Shown in pieces: positions 25,923 through 38,943 of a stretch of DNA of 64,000 nucleotides. Position 1 is the first letter of the stretch; each line of letters opens with the position of its first letter. The notes beneath the pieces are model-generated. The model searched no databases. It had not been told where the DNA came from and worked only from the letters and a program-made list of their open reading frames with translations. Made by a program: the position numbers and the translations under genes. The DNA comes from Chamaea fasciata (taxonomy: Eukaryota; Chordata; Aves; Passeriformes; Sylviidae): the NCBI GenBank assembly GCA_029207755.1, contig JARCOQ010000083.1, positions 186,001 through 250,000 of the forward strand, given 5' to 3'.

Positions 25923-26773
25923 ATGGATAATGATCTGGATGGACGCCAATGCCATGGATCCCACTCTGGATGCACGCTGTTCTTGATGGACACAGGAGTC
26001 ATGCATGGGTCTGTAGATGGAGCCTGGTATGAATGGACAGCACAGCCACATATCCAGATGGATACTTGTCCAGATGGAGAGCAGAGCCGTGGATCTCACG
26101 TGGACAGTGGTCTGGATGGAATCCAAAGCGATGGATCCCACTGTGGATGGACACTGGTATGGATAGACCTCAGAGCCTTGGATCCGAGCTTTGCTCTGTT
26201 CTGGATAGACTCCAGAGCCATGGATCCGTCTCTGGATGGACGCTGGTCTGGATGGACACCCGAGCCATGGATCCAAATTGGAGCCTGGTCTGGATGGATA
26301 CAAGGGCCATGGATTCCACTCGTGATGGACACTTGTGGAGATAGCAACCAGAGGCATGGATTCGACTCGACATGGACACTTGTCCTGAGGGACAGTGGTC
26401 TAGATGGTGACCAGAGCCATTTCTCCCACCTTGTATTGACTCTTGCCAGACCCCGAGGCATGGATCCCACTCTGGATGGCCAGTGGTCTGGATGGGCACC
26501 AGACCATGGCTCCCCTATCAATGGACACTGGTCTAGATGGACACCAGAGCCATGGATTCCAGCTGGACACTGGTGTGGATGGACACCAGAGCAATGGATG
26601 CCACTGTGGATGGATACTCGTTTGGATGGACATAAGCGCCACGGATCCCAATCTAGATGGACGCTGCTGTGAATAGACACCAGAGCCATGGATCCCACAG
26701 TGGATGGACACTGGTATGGATAGACATCAGAGCCTTGGATCCCAGCTTGACTGGGTTCTGGATGGAGAGCAGA

Positions 26774-26896
26774 GTCTTGGATTGGACTCTGGATGGATAC
26801 TGCTCCAGATGGACAGCAGAGTCTTGGATTGGACTCTGGATGGATACTGCTCCAGATGGACAGCAGAGTCTTGGATTGGACTCTGGATGGATACTG
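26774..26896 (+). repeat. 47-bp micro-array, unit 10 (3 copies)
   Basis: Three standard copies. This is the first short unit with the three-copy form, giving its 1979-bp length. Confidence 0.95.
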
Positions 26897-27627
26897 CACC
26901 AGATGGACACCAGACCCATGGATCCCACTGTTGGTGGACACTGGTCTGGATGGACTCCAGAGCCATGGATCCGTCCCTGGATGGACACAGTTCTTGATGG
27001 ACACCAGAGCCATAGATCCAAATTGGAGCCTGTTCTGGATGGATGCAAGGGCCATGGATTCCACTCTGGTTGGATACTGCTCCAGGTAGCAACCAGAGTC
27101 ATGGATCCGAATCCAGATGGAGACTGGTCCAGATGGACACTGGTCCAGATGGTGACCAGGCCATTCCTCCCACCTTGTTTTGATAGTGGTCTTGCCAGAC
27201 CCCGAGGCATGGATCCCACTCTGGATGGCCAGTGGTCTGGATGGGCCCCAGACCATGGCTCCCCTATCAATGGACACTGGTCTAGATGGACGCCAGAGCC
27301 ATGGATTCCAGCTGGACACTGGTGTGGATGGACACCAGAGCAATGGATGCCACTGTGGATGGACACTGGTTTGGATGGACATAAGAGCCACGGATCCCAA
27401 TCTGGATGGACGCTGCTGTGAAAAGACACCAGAGCCATGGAACCCACAGTGGATTGACAGTGGTCAGGATGGACACCAGAGCAATGGATGCCACTGTGGA
27501 TGGACACAGGTAGAGATGCACACCAGAGTAATGGTGTCCGCTCTGGGTGGACGCTGGTCTGGATAGACAGCAGAACCCTGGCTTCCACTCCGGATGGACG
27601 CTTGCCTGAATAGACAAAAGAGCTATG

Positions 27628-27677
27628 GATCCCAGCTTGACACTGGTCTGGATGGACACCAGAGCCATGGATCCCAC
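27628..27677 (+). repeat. B/C crossover interval in short unit 10
   Basis: The same hybrid junction as units 6, 8 and 13. Upstream bases are B-like (GAAAAGACACC, ACTCCGG) and downstream bases C-like. Confidence 0.85.
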
Positions 27678-27901
27678 AATGAATGCACACTACTCGTGAT
27701 GGACACAAGAGCCATGCATCCCTCTGTGGATGGAGCCTGGTTTGAATGGACAGCACAGCCACGCATCCAGATGGACACCAGAGCCGTGGATCCCAACTGG
27801 ACAGTGGTCTGGATGGACACCAGAGCCATGGATCCCACTCTGGATGGACCCTGGTACAGATGGACAGCATAGCCATGGATGCATAATGGACACTGCTCCA
27901 G

Positions 27902-30900
27902 ATGGATAATGATCTGGATGGACGCCAATGCCATGGATCGCACTCTGGATGCACGCTGTTCTTGATGGACACAGGAGTCATGCATGGGTCTGTAGATGGA
28001 GCCTGGTATGAATGGACAGCACAGCCACATATCCAGATGGATACTTGTCCAGATGGAGAGCAGAGCCGTGGATCTCACGTGGACAGTGGTCTGGATGGAA
28101 TCCAAAGCGATGGATCCCACTGTGGATGGACACTGGTATGGATAGACCTCAGAGCCTTGGATCCGAGCTTTGCTCTGTTCTGGATAGACTCCAGAGCCAT
28201 GGATCCATCTCTGGATGGACGCTGGTCTGGATGGACACCCGAGCCATGGATCCAAATTGGAGCCTGGTCTGGATGGATACAAGGGCCATGGATTCCACTC
28301 GTGATGGACACTTGTGGAGATAGCAACCAGAGGCATGGATTCGACTCGACATGGACACTTGTCCTGAGGGACAGTGGTCTAGATGGTGACCAGAGCCATT
28401 TCTCCCACCTTGTATTGACTCCTGCCAGACCCCGAGGCATGGATCCCACTCTGGATGGCCAGTGGTCTGGATGGGCACCAGACCATGGCTCCCCTATCAA
28501 TGGACACTGGTCTAGATGGACACCAGAGCCATGGATTCCAGCTGGACACTGGTGTGGATGGACACCAGAGCAATGGATGCCACTGTGGATGGATACTCGT
28601 TTGGATGGACATAAGCGCCACGGATCCCAATCTAGATGGACGCTGCTGTGAATAGACACCAGAGCCATGGATCCCACAGTGGATGGACACTGGTATGGAT
28701 AGACATCAGAGCCTTGGATCCCAGCTTGACTGGGTTCTGGATGGAGAGCAGAGTCTTGGATTGGACTCTGGATGGATACTGCTCCAGATGGACAGCAGAG
28801 TCTTGGATTGGACTCTGGATGGATACTGCTCCAGATGGACAGCAGAGTCTTGGATTGGACTCTGGATGGATACTGCACCAGATGGACACCAGACCCATGG
28901 ATCCCACTGTTGGTGGACACTGGTCTGGATGGACTCCAGAGCCATGGATCCGTCCCTGGATGGACACAGTTCTTGATGGACACCAGAGCCATAGATCCAA
29001 ATTGGAGCCTGTTCTGGATGGATGCAAGGGCCATGGATTCCACTCTGGATGGATACTGCTCCAGGTAGCAACCAGAGTCATGGATCCGAATCCAGATGGA
29101 GACTGGTCCAGATGGACACTGGTCCAGATGGTGACCAGGCCATTCCTCCCACCTTGTATTGATAGTGGTCTTGCCAGACCCCGAGGCATGGATCCCACTC
29201 TGGATGGCCAGTGGTCTGGATGGGCCCCAGACCATGGCTCCCCTATCAATGGACACTGGTCTAGATGGACGCCAGAGCCATGGATTCCAGCTGGACACTG
29301 GTGTGGATGGACACCAGAGCCATGGATGCCACTGTGGATGGACACTGGTTTGGATGGACATAAGAGCCACGGATCCCAATCTGGATGGACGCTGCTGTGA
29401 AAAGACACCAGAGCCATGGAACCCACAGTGGATTGACAGTGGTCAGGATGTACACCAGAGCAATGGATGCCACTGTGGATGGACACAGGTAGAGATGCAC
29501 ACCAGAGTAATGGTGTCCGCTCTGGATGGACGCTGGTCTGGATAGACAGCAGAACCCTGGCTTCCACTCCGGATGGACGCTTGCCTGAATAGACAAAAGA
29601 GCTATGGATCCCAGCTTGACACTGGTCTGGATGGACACCAGAGCCATGGATCCCACTCTGAATGCACACTACTCGTGATGGACACAAAAGCCATGCATCC
29701 CTCTGTGGATGGAGCCTGGTTTGAATGGACAGCACAGCCACGCATCCAGATGGACACCAGAGCCGTGGATCCCAACTGGACAGTGGTCTTGATAGACACC
29801 AGAGCCATGGATCCCACTGTGGATGGACACTGGTATGGATAGACATCAGAGCCTTGGATCCCAGCTTGACTGTGTTCTGGATGGAGAGCAGAGTCTTGGA
29901 TTGGACTCTAGATGGATACTGCTCCAGATGGACAACAGAGCCATGGATCCCACTGTAGATGGATCCCCGTCTGGAATAACTCAAGAGCCATGGATCCGTC
30001 TCTGGATGGATGCTGGTCTGGATGGACACCCGAGCCATGGATCCAAATTGGAGCCTGGTCTGGATGGATACAAGGGCCATGGATTCCACTCTTGATGGAC
30101 ACTTCTGGAGATAGCCACCAGAGGCATGGATTCGACTCGACATGGACACTGGTCCTGAAGGACAGTGGTCTAGATGGTGACCAGAGCCATTCCTCCCACC
30201 TTGTATTGACTCTGGCCAGACCCCGAGGCATGGATCCCACTCTGGATGGCCAGTGGTCTGGATGGGCACCAGACCATGGATCCCCTATGAATGGACACTG
30301 GTCTAGATGGACGCCAGAGCCATGGATTCCAGCTGGACACTGGTGTGGATGGACACCAGAGCAATGGATGCCACTGGGGATGGATACTGGTTTGGATGGA
30401 CATAAGAGCCACGGATCCCAATCTAGATGGACGCTGCTGTGAATAGACACCAGAGCCATGGATCCCACAGTGGATTGACAGTGGTCAGGATGGACACCAG
30501 AGCAATGGATGCCACTGTGGATGGACGCAGGTAGAGATGCACACCAGAGTAATGGTGTCCGCTCTGGATGGACACTGGTCTGGATAGACAGCAGAACCCT
30601 GGCTTCCACTCTGGATGGACGCTTGCCTGAATAGACAAAAGAGCTATAGATCCCAGCTTGACACTGGTCTGGATGGACACCAGAGCCATGGATCCCACAA
30701 TGAATGCACACTACTCGTGATGGACACAAGAGCCATGCATCCCTCTGTGGATGGAGCCTGGTTTGAATGGACAGCACAGCCACGCATCCAGATGGACACC
30801 AGAGCCGTGGATCCCAACTGGACAGTGGTCTGGATGGACACCAGAGCCATGGATCCCACTCTGGATGGACCCTGGTACAGATGGACAGCATAGCCATGGA

Positions 30901-30922
30901 TGCATAATGGACACTGCTCCAG
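27902..30922 (+). repeat. HOR unit 11 (long, 3021 bp)
   Basis: Long unit with a three-copy micro-array (28753-28875) and anchors at 29573 and 30615. It carries the dimer marker C at 28422. Apparently private changes include GGATCGCAC near 27937, GGATCCATC near 28202 and GGAATAACTC near 29976. Confidence 0.92.
28753..28875 (+). repeat. 47-bp micro-array, unit 11 (3 copies)
   Basis: Three standard 47-bp copies. Confidence 0.95.
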
Positions 30923-33900
30923 ATGGATAATGATCTGGATGGACGCCAATGCCATGGATCCCACTCTGGATGCACGCTGTTCTTGATGGACACAGGAGTC
31001 ATGCATGGGTCTGTAGATGGAGCCTGGTATGAATGGACAGCACAGCCACATATCCAGATGGATACTTGTCCAGATGGAGAGCAGAGCCGTGGATCTCACG
31101 TGGACAGTGGTCTGGATGGAATCCAAAGCGATGGATCCCACTGTGGATGGACACTGGTATGGATAGACCTCAGAGCCTTGGATCCGAGCTTTGCTCTGTT
31201 CTGGATAGACTCCAGAGCCATGGATCCGTCTCTGGATGGACGCTGGTCTGGATGGACACCCGAGCCATGGATCCAAATTGGAGCCTGGTCTGGATGGATA
31301 CAAGGGCCATGGATTCCACTCGTGATGGACACTTGTGGAGATAGCAACCAGAGGCATGGATTCGACTCGACATGGACACTTGTCCTGAGGGACAGTGGTC
31401 TAGATGGTGACCAGAGCCATTTCTCCCACCTTGTATTGACTCTTGCCAGACCCCGAGGCATGGATCCCACTCTGGATGGCCAGTGGTCTGGATGGGCACC
31501 AGACCATGGCTCCCCTATCAATGGACACTGGTCTAGATGGACACCAGAGCCATGGATTCCAGCTGGACACTGGTGTGGATGGACACCAGAGCAATGGATG
31601 CCACTGTGGATGGATACTCGTTTGGATGGACATAAGCGCCACGGATCCCAATCTAGATGGACGCTGCTGTGAATAGACACCAGAGCCATGGATCCCACAG
31701 TGGATGGACACTGGTATGGATAGACATCAGAGCCTTGGATCCCAGCTTGACTGGGTTCTGGATGGAAAGCAGAGTCTTGGATTGGACTCTGGATGGATAC
31801 TGCTCCAGATGGACAGCAGAGTCTTGGATTGGACTCTGGATGGATACTGCTCCAGATGGACAGCAGAGTCTTGGATTGGACTCTGGATGGATACTGCACC
31901 AGATGGACACCAGACCCATGGATCCCACTGTTGGTGGACACTGGTCTGGATGGACTCCAGAGCCATGGATCCGTCCCTGGATGGACACAGTTCTTGATGG
32001 ACACCAGAGCCATAGATCCAAATTGGAGCCTGTTCTGGATGGATGCAAGGGCCATGGATTCCACTCTGGATGGATACTGCTCCAGGTAGCAACCAGAGTC
32101 ATGGATCCGAATCCAGATGGAGACTGGTCCAGATGGACACTGGTCCAGATGGTGACCAGGCCATTCCTCCCACCTTGTTTTGATAGTGGTCTTGCCAGAC
32201 CCCGAGGCATGGATCCCACTCTGGATGGCCAGTGGTCTGGATGGGCCCCAGACCATGGATCCCCTATCAATGGACACTGGTCTAGATGGACGCCAGAGCC
32301 ATGGATTCCAGCTGGACACTGGTGTGGATGGACACCAGAGCCATGGATGCCACTGTGGATGGACACTGGTTTGGATGGACATAAGAGCCACGGATCCCAA
32401 TCTGGATGGACGCTGCTGTGAAAAGACACCAGAGCCATGGAACCCACAGTGGATTGACAGTGGTCAGGATGGACACCAGAGCAATGGATGCCACTGTGGA
32501 TGGACACAGGTAGAGATGCACACCAGAGTAATGGTGTCCGCTATGGGTGGACGCTGGTCTGGATAGACAGCAGAACCCTGGCTTCCACTCCGGATGGACG
32601 CTTGCCTGAATAGACAAAAGAGCTATGGATCCCAGCTTGACACTGGTCTGGATGGACACCAGAGCCATGGATCCCACTCTGAATGCACACTACTCGTGAT
32701 GGACACAAAAGCCATGCATCCCTCTGTGGATGGAGCCTGGTTTGAATGGACAGCACAGCCACGCATCCAGATGGACACCAGAGCCGTGGATCCCAACTGG
32801 ACAGTGGTCTTGATGGACACCAGAGCCATGAATTCCACTGTGGATGGACACTGGTATGGATAGACATCAGAGCCTTGGATCCCAGCTTGACTGTGTTCTG
32901 GATGGAGAGCAGAGTCTTGGATTGGACTCTAGATGGATACTGCTCCAGATGGACAACAGAGCCATGGATCCCACTGTAGATGGATCCCCGTCTGGAAAGA
33001 CTCAAGAGCCATGGATCCGTCTCTGGATGGATGCTGGTCTGGATGGACACCCGAGCCATGGATCCAAATTGGAGCCTGGTCTGGATGGATACAAGGGCCA
33101 TGGATTCCACTCTTGATGGACACTTCTGGAGATAGCCACCAGAGGCATGGATTCGACTCGACATGGACACTGGTCCTGAAGGACAGTGGTCTAGATGGTG
33201 ACCAGAGCCATTCCTCCCACCTTGTATTGACTCTGGCCAGACCCCGAGGCATGGATCCCACTCTGGATGGCCAGTGGTCTGGATGGGCACCAGACCATGG
33301 ATCCCCTATGAATGGACACTGGTCTAGATGGACGCCAGAGCCATGGATTCCAGCTGGACACTGGTGTGGATGGACACCAGAGCAATGGATGCCACTGGGG
33401 ATGGATACTGGTTTGGATGGACATAAGAGCCACGGATCCCAATCTGGATGGACGCTGCTGTGAATAGACACCAGAGCCATGGATCCCACAGTGGATTGAC
33501 AGTGGTCAGGATGGACACCAGAGCAATGGATGCCACTGTGGATGGACGCAGGTAGAGATGCACACCAGAGTAATGGTGTCCGCTCTGGATGGACACTGGT
33601 CTGGATAGACAGCAGAACCCTGGCTTCCACTCTGGATGGACGCTTGCCTGAATAGACAAAAGAGCTATAGATCCCAGCTTGACACTGGTCTGGATGGACA
33701 CCAGAGCCATGGATCCCACAATGAATGCACACTACTCGTGATGGACACAAGAGCCATGCATCCCTCTGTGGATGGAGCCTGGTTTGAATGGACAGCACAG
33801 CCACGCATCCAGATGGACACCAGAGCCGTGGATCCCAACTGGACAGTGGTCTGGATGGACACCAGAGCCATGGATCCCACTCTGGATGGACCCTGGTACA

Positions 33901-33943
33901 GATGGACAGCATAGCCATGGATGCATAATGGACACTGCTCCAG
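30923..33943 (+). repeat. HOR unit 12 (long, 3021 bp; chimeric)
   Basis: Long unit that breaks the short/long alternation. Its three-copy micro-array is at 31774-31896 and its anchors at 32594 and 33636. Its left part matches short unit 10 (T at 32179, no dimer marker C), but it has a full B plus C. Segment B carries a patch (GATGGACACC, then GAATTC at 32830-32835) absent from every other Region 1 unit and present at 45510-45515 in Region 2. It looks like a recombinant or a conversion target. Confidence 0.9.
31774..31896 (+). repeat. 47-bp micro-array, unit 12 (3 copies)
   Basis: Three standard copies, preceded by a private GGAAAGCAG (for GGAGAGCAG). Confidence 0.95.
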
Positions 33944-34794
33944 ATGGATAATGATCTGGATGGACGCCAATGCCATGGATCCCACTCTGGATGCACGCTG
34001 TTCTTGATGGACACAGGAGTCATGCATGGGTCTGTAGATGGAGCCTGGTATGAATGGACAGCACAGCCACATATCCAGATGGATACTTGTCCAGATGGAG
34101 AGCAGAGCCGTGGATCTCACGTGGACAGTGGTCTGGATGGAATCCAAAGCGATGGATCCCACTGTGGATGGACACTGGTATGGATAGACCTCAGAGCCTT
34201 GGATCCGAGCTTTGCTCTGTTCTGGATAGACTCCAGAGCCATGGATCCGTCTCTGGATGGACGCTGGTCTGGATGGACACCCGAGCCATGGATCCAAATT
34301 GGAGCCTGGTCTGGATGGATACAAGGGCCATGGATTCCACTCGTGATGGACACTTGTGGAGATAGCAACCAGAGGCATGGATTCGACTCGACATGGACAC
34401 TTGTCCTGAGGGACAGTGGTCTAGATGGTGACCAGAGCCATTTCTCCCACCTTGTATTGACTCTTGCCAGACCCCGAGGCATGGATCCCACTCTGGATGG
34501 CCAGTGGTCTGGATGGGCACCAGACCATGGCTCCCCTATCAATGGACACTGGTCTAGATGGACACCAGAGCCATGGATTCCAGCTGGACACTGGTGTGGA
34601 TGGACACCAGAGCAATGGATGCCACTGTGGATGGATACTCGTTTGGATAGACATAAGAGCCACGGATCCCAATCTAGATGGACGCTGCTGTGAATAGACA
34701 CCAGAGCCATGGATCCCACAGTGGATGGACACTGGTATGGATAGACATCAGAGCCTTGGATCCCAGCTTGACTGGGTTCTGGATGGAGAGCAGA

Positions 34795-34917
34795 GTCTTG
34801 GATTGGACTCTGGATGGATACTGCTCCAGATGGACAGCAGAGTCTTGGATTGGACTCTGGATGGATACTGCTCCAGATGGACAGCAGAGTCTTGGATTGG
34901 ACTCTGGATGGATACTG
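34795..34917 (+). repeat. 47-bp micro-array, unit 13 (3 copies)
   Basis: Three standard 47-bp copies. Confidence 0.95.
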
Positions 34918-35648
34918 CACCAGATGGACACCAGACCCATGGATCCCACTGTTGGTGGACACTGGTCTGGATGGACTCCAGAGCCATGGATCCGTCCCTG
35001 GATGGACACAGTTCTTGATGGACACCAGAGCCATAGATCCAAATTGGAGCCTGTTCTGGATGGATGCAAGGGCCATGGATTCCACTCTGGATGGATACTG
35101 CTCCAGGTAGCAACCAGAGTCATGGATCCGAATCCAGATGGAGACTGGTCCAGATGGACACTGGTCTAGATGGTGACCAGGCCATTCCTCCCACCTTGTA
35201 TTGATAGTGGTCTTGCCAGACCCCGAGGCATGGATCCCACTCTGGATGGCCAGTGGTCTGGATGGGCCCCAGACCATGGCTCCCCTATCAATGGACACTG
35301 GTCTAGATGGACGCCAGAGCCATGGATTCCAGCTGGACACTGGTGTGGATGGACACCAGAGCAATGGATGCCACTGTGGATGGACACTGGTTTGGATGGA
35401 CATAAGAGCCACGGATCCCAATCTGGATGGACGCTGCTGTGAATAGACACCAGAGCCATGGAACCCACAGTGGATTGACAGTGGTCAGGATGGACACCAG
35501 AGCAATGGATGCCACTGTGGATGGACACAGGTAGAGATGCACACCAGAGTAATGGTGTCCGCTCTGGGTGGACGCTGGTCTGGATAGACAGCAGAACCCT
35601 GGCTTCCACTCCGGATGGACGCTTGCCTGAATAGACAAAAGAGCTATG

Positions 35649-35698
35649 GATCCCAGCTTGACACTGGTCTGGATGGACACCAGAGCCATGGATCCCAC
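35649..35698 (+). repeat. B/C crossover interval in short unit 13
   Basis: The same hybrid junction as in the other short units (G at 35648, AA at 35699-35700). Confidence 0.85.
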
Positions 35699-35922
35699 AA
35701 TGAATGCACACTACTCGTGATGGACACAAGAGCCATGCATCCCTCTGTGGATGGAGCCTGGTTTGAATGGACAGCACAGCCACGCATCCAGATGGACACC
35801 AGAGCCGTGGATCCCAACTGGACAGTGGTCTGGATGGACACCAGAGCCATGGATCCCACTCTGGATGGACCCTGGTACAGATGGACAGCATAGCCATGGA
35901 TGCATAATGGACACTGCTCCAG

Positions 35923-38900
35923 ATGGATAATGATCTGGATGGACGCCAATGCCATGGATCCCACTCTGGATGCACGCTGTTCTTGATGGACACAGGAGTC
36001 ATGCATGGGTCTGTAGATGGAGCCTGGTATGAATGGACAGCACAGCCACATATCCAGATGGATACTTGTCCAGATGGAGAGCAGAGCCGTGGATCTCACG
36101 TGGACAGTGGTCTGGATGGAATCCAAAGCGATGGATCCCACTGTGGATGGACACTGGTATGGATAGACCTCAGAGCCTTGGATCCGAGCTTTGCTCTGTT
36201 CTGGATAGACTCCAGAGCCATGGATCCGTCTCTGGATGGACGCTGGTCTGGATGGACACCCGAGCCATGGATCCAAATTGGAGCCTGGTCTGGATGGATA
36301 CAAGGGCCATGGATTCCACTCGTGATGGACACTTGTGGAGATAGCAACCAGAGGCATGGATTCGACTCGACATGGACACTTGTCCTGAGGGACAGTGGTC
36401 TAGATGGTGACCAGAGCCATTTCTCCCACCTTGTATTGACTCCTGCCAGACCCCGAGGCATGGATCCCACTCTGGATGGCCAGTGGTCTGGATGGGCACC
36501 AGACCATGGCTCCCCTATCAATGGACACTGGTCTAGATGGACACCAGAGCCATGGATTCCAGCTGGACACTGGTGTGGATGGACACCAGAGCAATGGATG
36601 CCACTGTGGATGGATACTCGTTTGGATGGACATAAGCGCCACGGATCCCAATCTAGATGGACGCTGCTGTGAATAGACACCAGAGCCATGGATCCCACAG
36701 TGGATGGACACTGGTATGGATAGACATCAGAGCCTTGGATCCCAGCTTGACTGGGTTCTGGATGGAGAGCAGAGTCTTGGATTGGACTCTGGATGGATAC
36801 TGCTCCAGATGGACAGCAGAGTCTTGGATTGGACTCTGGATGGATACTGCTCCAGATGGACAGCAGAGTCTTGGATTGGACTCTGGATGGATACTGCACC
36901 AGATGGACACCAGACCCATGGATCACACTGTTGGTGGACACTGGTCTGGATGGACTCCAGAGCCATGGATCCGTCCCTGGATGGACACAGTTCTTGATGG
37001 ACACCAGAGCCATAAATCCAAATTGGAGCCTGTTCTGGATGGATGCAAGGGCCATGGATTCCACTCTGGATGGATACTGCTCCAGGTAGCAACCAGAGTC
37101 ATGGATCCGAATCCAGATGGAGACTGGTCCAGATGGACACTGGTCCAGATGGTGACCAGGCCATTCCTCCCACCTTGTATTGATAGTGGTCTTGCCAGAC
37201 CCCGAGGCATGGATCCCACTCTGGATGGCCAGTGGTCTGGATGGGCCCCAGACCATGGCTCCCCTATCAATGGACACTGGTCTAGATGGACGCCAGAGCC
37301 ATGGATTCCAGCTGGACACTGGTGTGGATGGACACCAGAGCCATGGATGCCACTGTGGATGGACACTGGTTTGGATGGACATAAGAGCCACGGATCCCAA
37401 TCTGGATGGACGCTGCTGTGAAAAGACACCAGAGCCATGGAACCCACAGTGGATTGACAGTGGTCAGGATGTACACCAGAGCAATGGATGCCACTGTGGA
37501 TGGACACAGGTAGAGATGCACACCAGAGTAATAGTGTCCGCTCTGGGAGGACGCTGGTCTGGATAGACAGCAGAACCCTGGCTTCCACTCCGGATGGACG
37601 CTTGCCTGAATAGACAAAAGAGCTATGGATCCCAGCTTGACACTGGTCTGGATGGACACCAGAGCCATGGATCCCACTCTGAATGCACACTACTCGTGAT
37701 GGACACAAAAGCCATGCATCCCTCTGTGGATGGAGCCTGGTTTGAATGGACAGCACAGCCACGCATCCAGATGGACACCAGAGCCGTGGATCCCAACTGG
37801 ACAGTGGTCTTGATAGACACCAGAGCCATGGATCCCACTGTGGATGGACACTGGTATGGATAGACATCAGAGCCTTGGATCCCAGCTTGACTGTGTTCTG
37901 GATGGAGAGCAGAGTCTTGGATTGGACTCTAGATGGATACTGCTCCAGATGGACAACAGAGCCATGGATCCCACTGTAGATGGATCCCCGTCTGGAAAGA
38001 CTCAAGAGCCATGGATCCGTCTCTGGATGGATGCTGGTCTGGATGGACACCCGAGCCATGGATCCAAATTGGAGCCTGGTCTGGATGGATACAAGGGCCA
38101 TGGATTCCACTCTTGATGGACACTTCTGGAGATAGCCACCAGAGGCATGGATTCGACTCGACATGGACACTGGTCCTGAAGGACAGTGGTCTAGATGGTG
38201 ACCAGAGCCATTCCTCCCACCTTGTATTGACTCTGGCCAGACCCCGAGGCATGGATCCCACTCTGGATGGCCAGTGGTCTGGATGGGCACCAGACCATGG
38301 ATCCCCTATGAATGGACACTGGTCTAGATGGACGCCAGAGCCATGGATTCCAGCTGGACACTGGTGTGGATGGACACCAGAGCAATGGATGCCACTGGGG
38401 ATGGATACTGGTTTGGATGGACATAAGAGCCACGGATCCCAATCTAGATGGACGCTGCTGTGAATAGACACCAGAGCCATGGATCCCACAGTGGATTGAC
38501 AGTGGTCAGGATGGACACCAGAGCAATGGATGCCACTGTGGATGGACGCAGGTAGAGATGCACAACAGAGTAATGGTGTCCGCTCTGGATGGACACTGGT
38601 CTGGATAGACAGCAGAACCCTGGCTTCCACTCTGGATGGACGCTTGCCTGAATAGACAAAAGAGCTATAGATCCCAGCTTGACACTGGTCTGGATGGACA
38701 CCAGAGCCATGGATCCCACAATGAATGCACACTACTCGTGATGGACACAAGAGCCATGCATCCCTCTGTGGATGGAGCCTGGTTTGAATGGACAGCACAG
38801 CCACGCATCCAGATGGACACCAGAGCCGTGGATCCCAACTGGACAGTGGTCTGGATGGACACCAGAGCCATGGATCCCACTCTGGATGGACCCTGGTACA

Positions 38901-38943
38901 GATGGACAGCATAGCCATGGATGCATAATGGACACTGCTCCAG
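35923..38943 (+). repeat. HOR unit 14 (long, 3021 bp)
   Basis: Long unit with a three-copy micro-array (36774-36896) and anchors at 37594 and 38636. It carries the dimer marker C at 36443, pairing it with short unit 13. It has accumulated more private changes than units further left (for example GGATCACAC near 36923, CATAAATCC near 37012 and GTAATAGTG near 37529), as expected towards an array edge. Confidence 0.92.
36774..36896 (+). repeat. 47-bp micro-array, unit 14 (3 copies)
   Basis: Three standard 47-bp copies. Confidence 0.95.

Larger units (their letters stand above)
25923..27901 (+). repeat. HOR unit 10 (short, 1979 bp; B/C hybrid)
   Basis: Short unit with a three-copy micro-array (26774-26896) and one anchor at 27594. 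It is 1042 bp shorter than a 3021-bp long unit. It belongs to the right-hand type (CATTTCTCCC) but lacks the dimer marker C. A T at 27179 (TTGTTTTGAT for TTGTATTGAT) is shared only with unit 12, exactly 5000 bp away. Confidence 0.93.
25923..30922 (+). repeat. Short+long dimer 3 (5000 bp)
   Basis: Units 10 and 11. It is 93 bp shorter than dimers 1 and 2 because its short unit has a three-copy instead of a five-copy micro-array. The long half carries the dimer marker C at 28422. Confidence 0.83.
33944..35922 (+). repeat. HOR unit 13 (short, 1979 bp; B/C hybrid)
   Basis: Short unit with a three-copy micro-array (34795-34917) and one anchor at 35615. It has CATTTCTCCC without the dimer marker C, like unit 10. 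GTTTGGATAGAC near 34644 and GGTCTAGATGGTGACC near 35163 are private changes. Confidence 0.92.
33944..38943 (+). repeat. Short+long dimer 4 (5000 bp)
   Basis: Units 13 and 14. It has the same composition as dimer 3 and is separated from it by the single long unit 12. The long half carries the dimer marker C at 36443. Confidence 0.83.
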
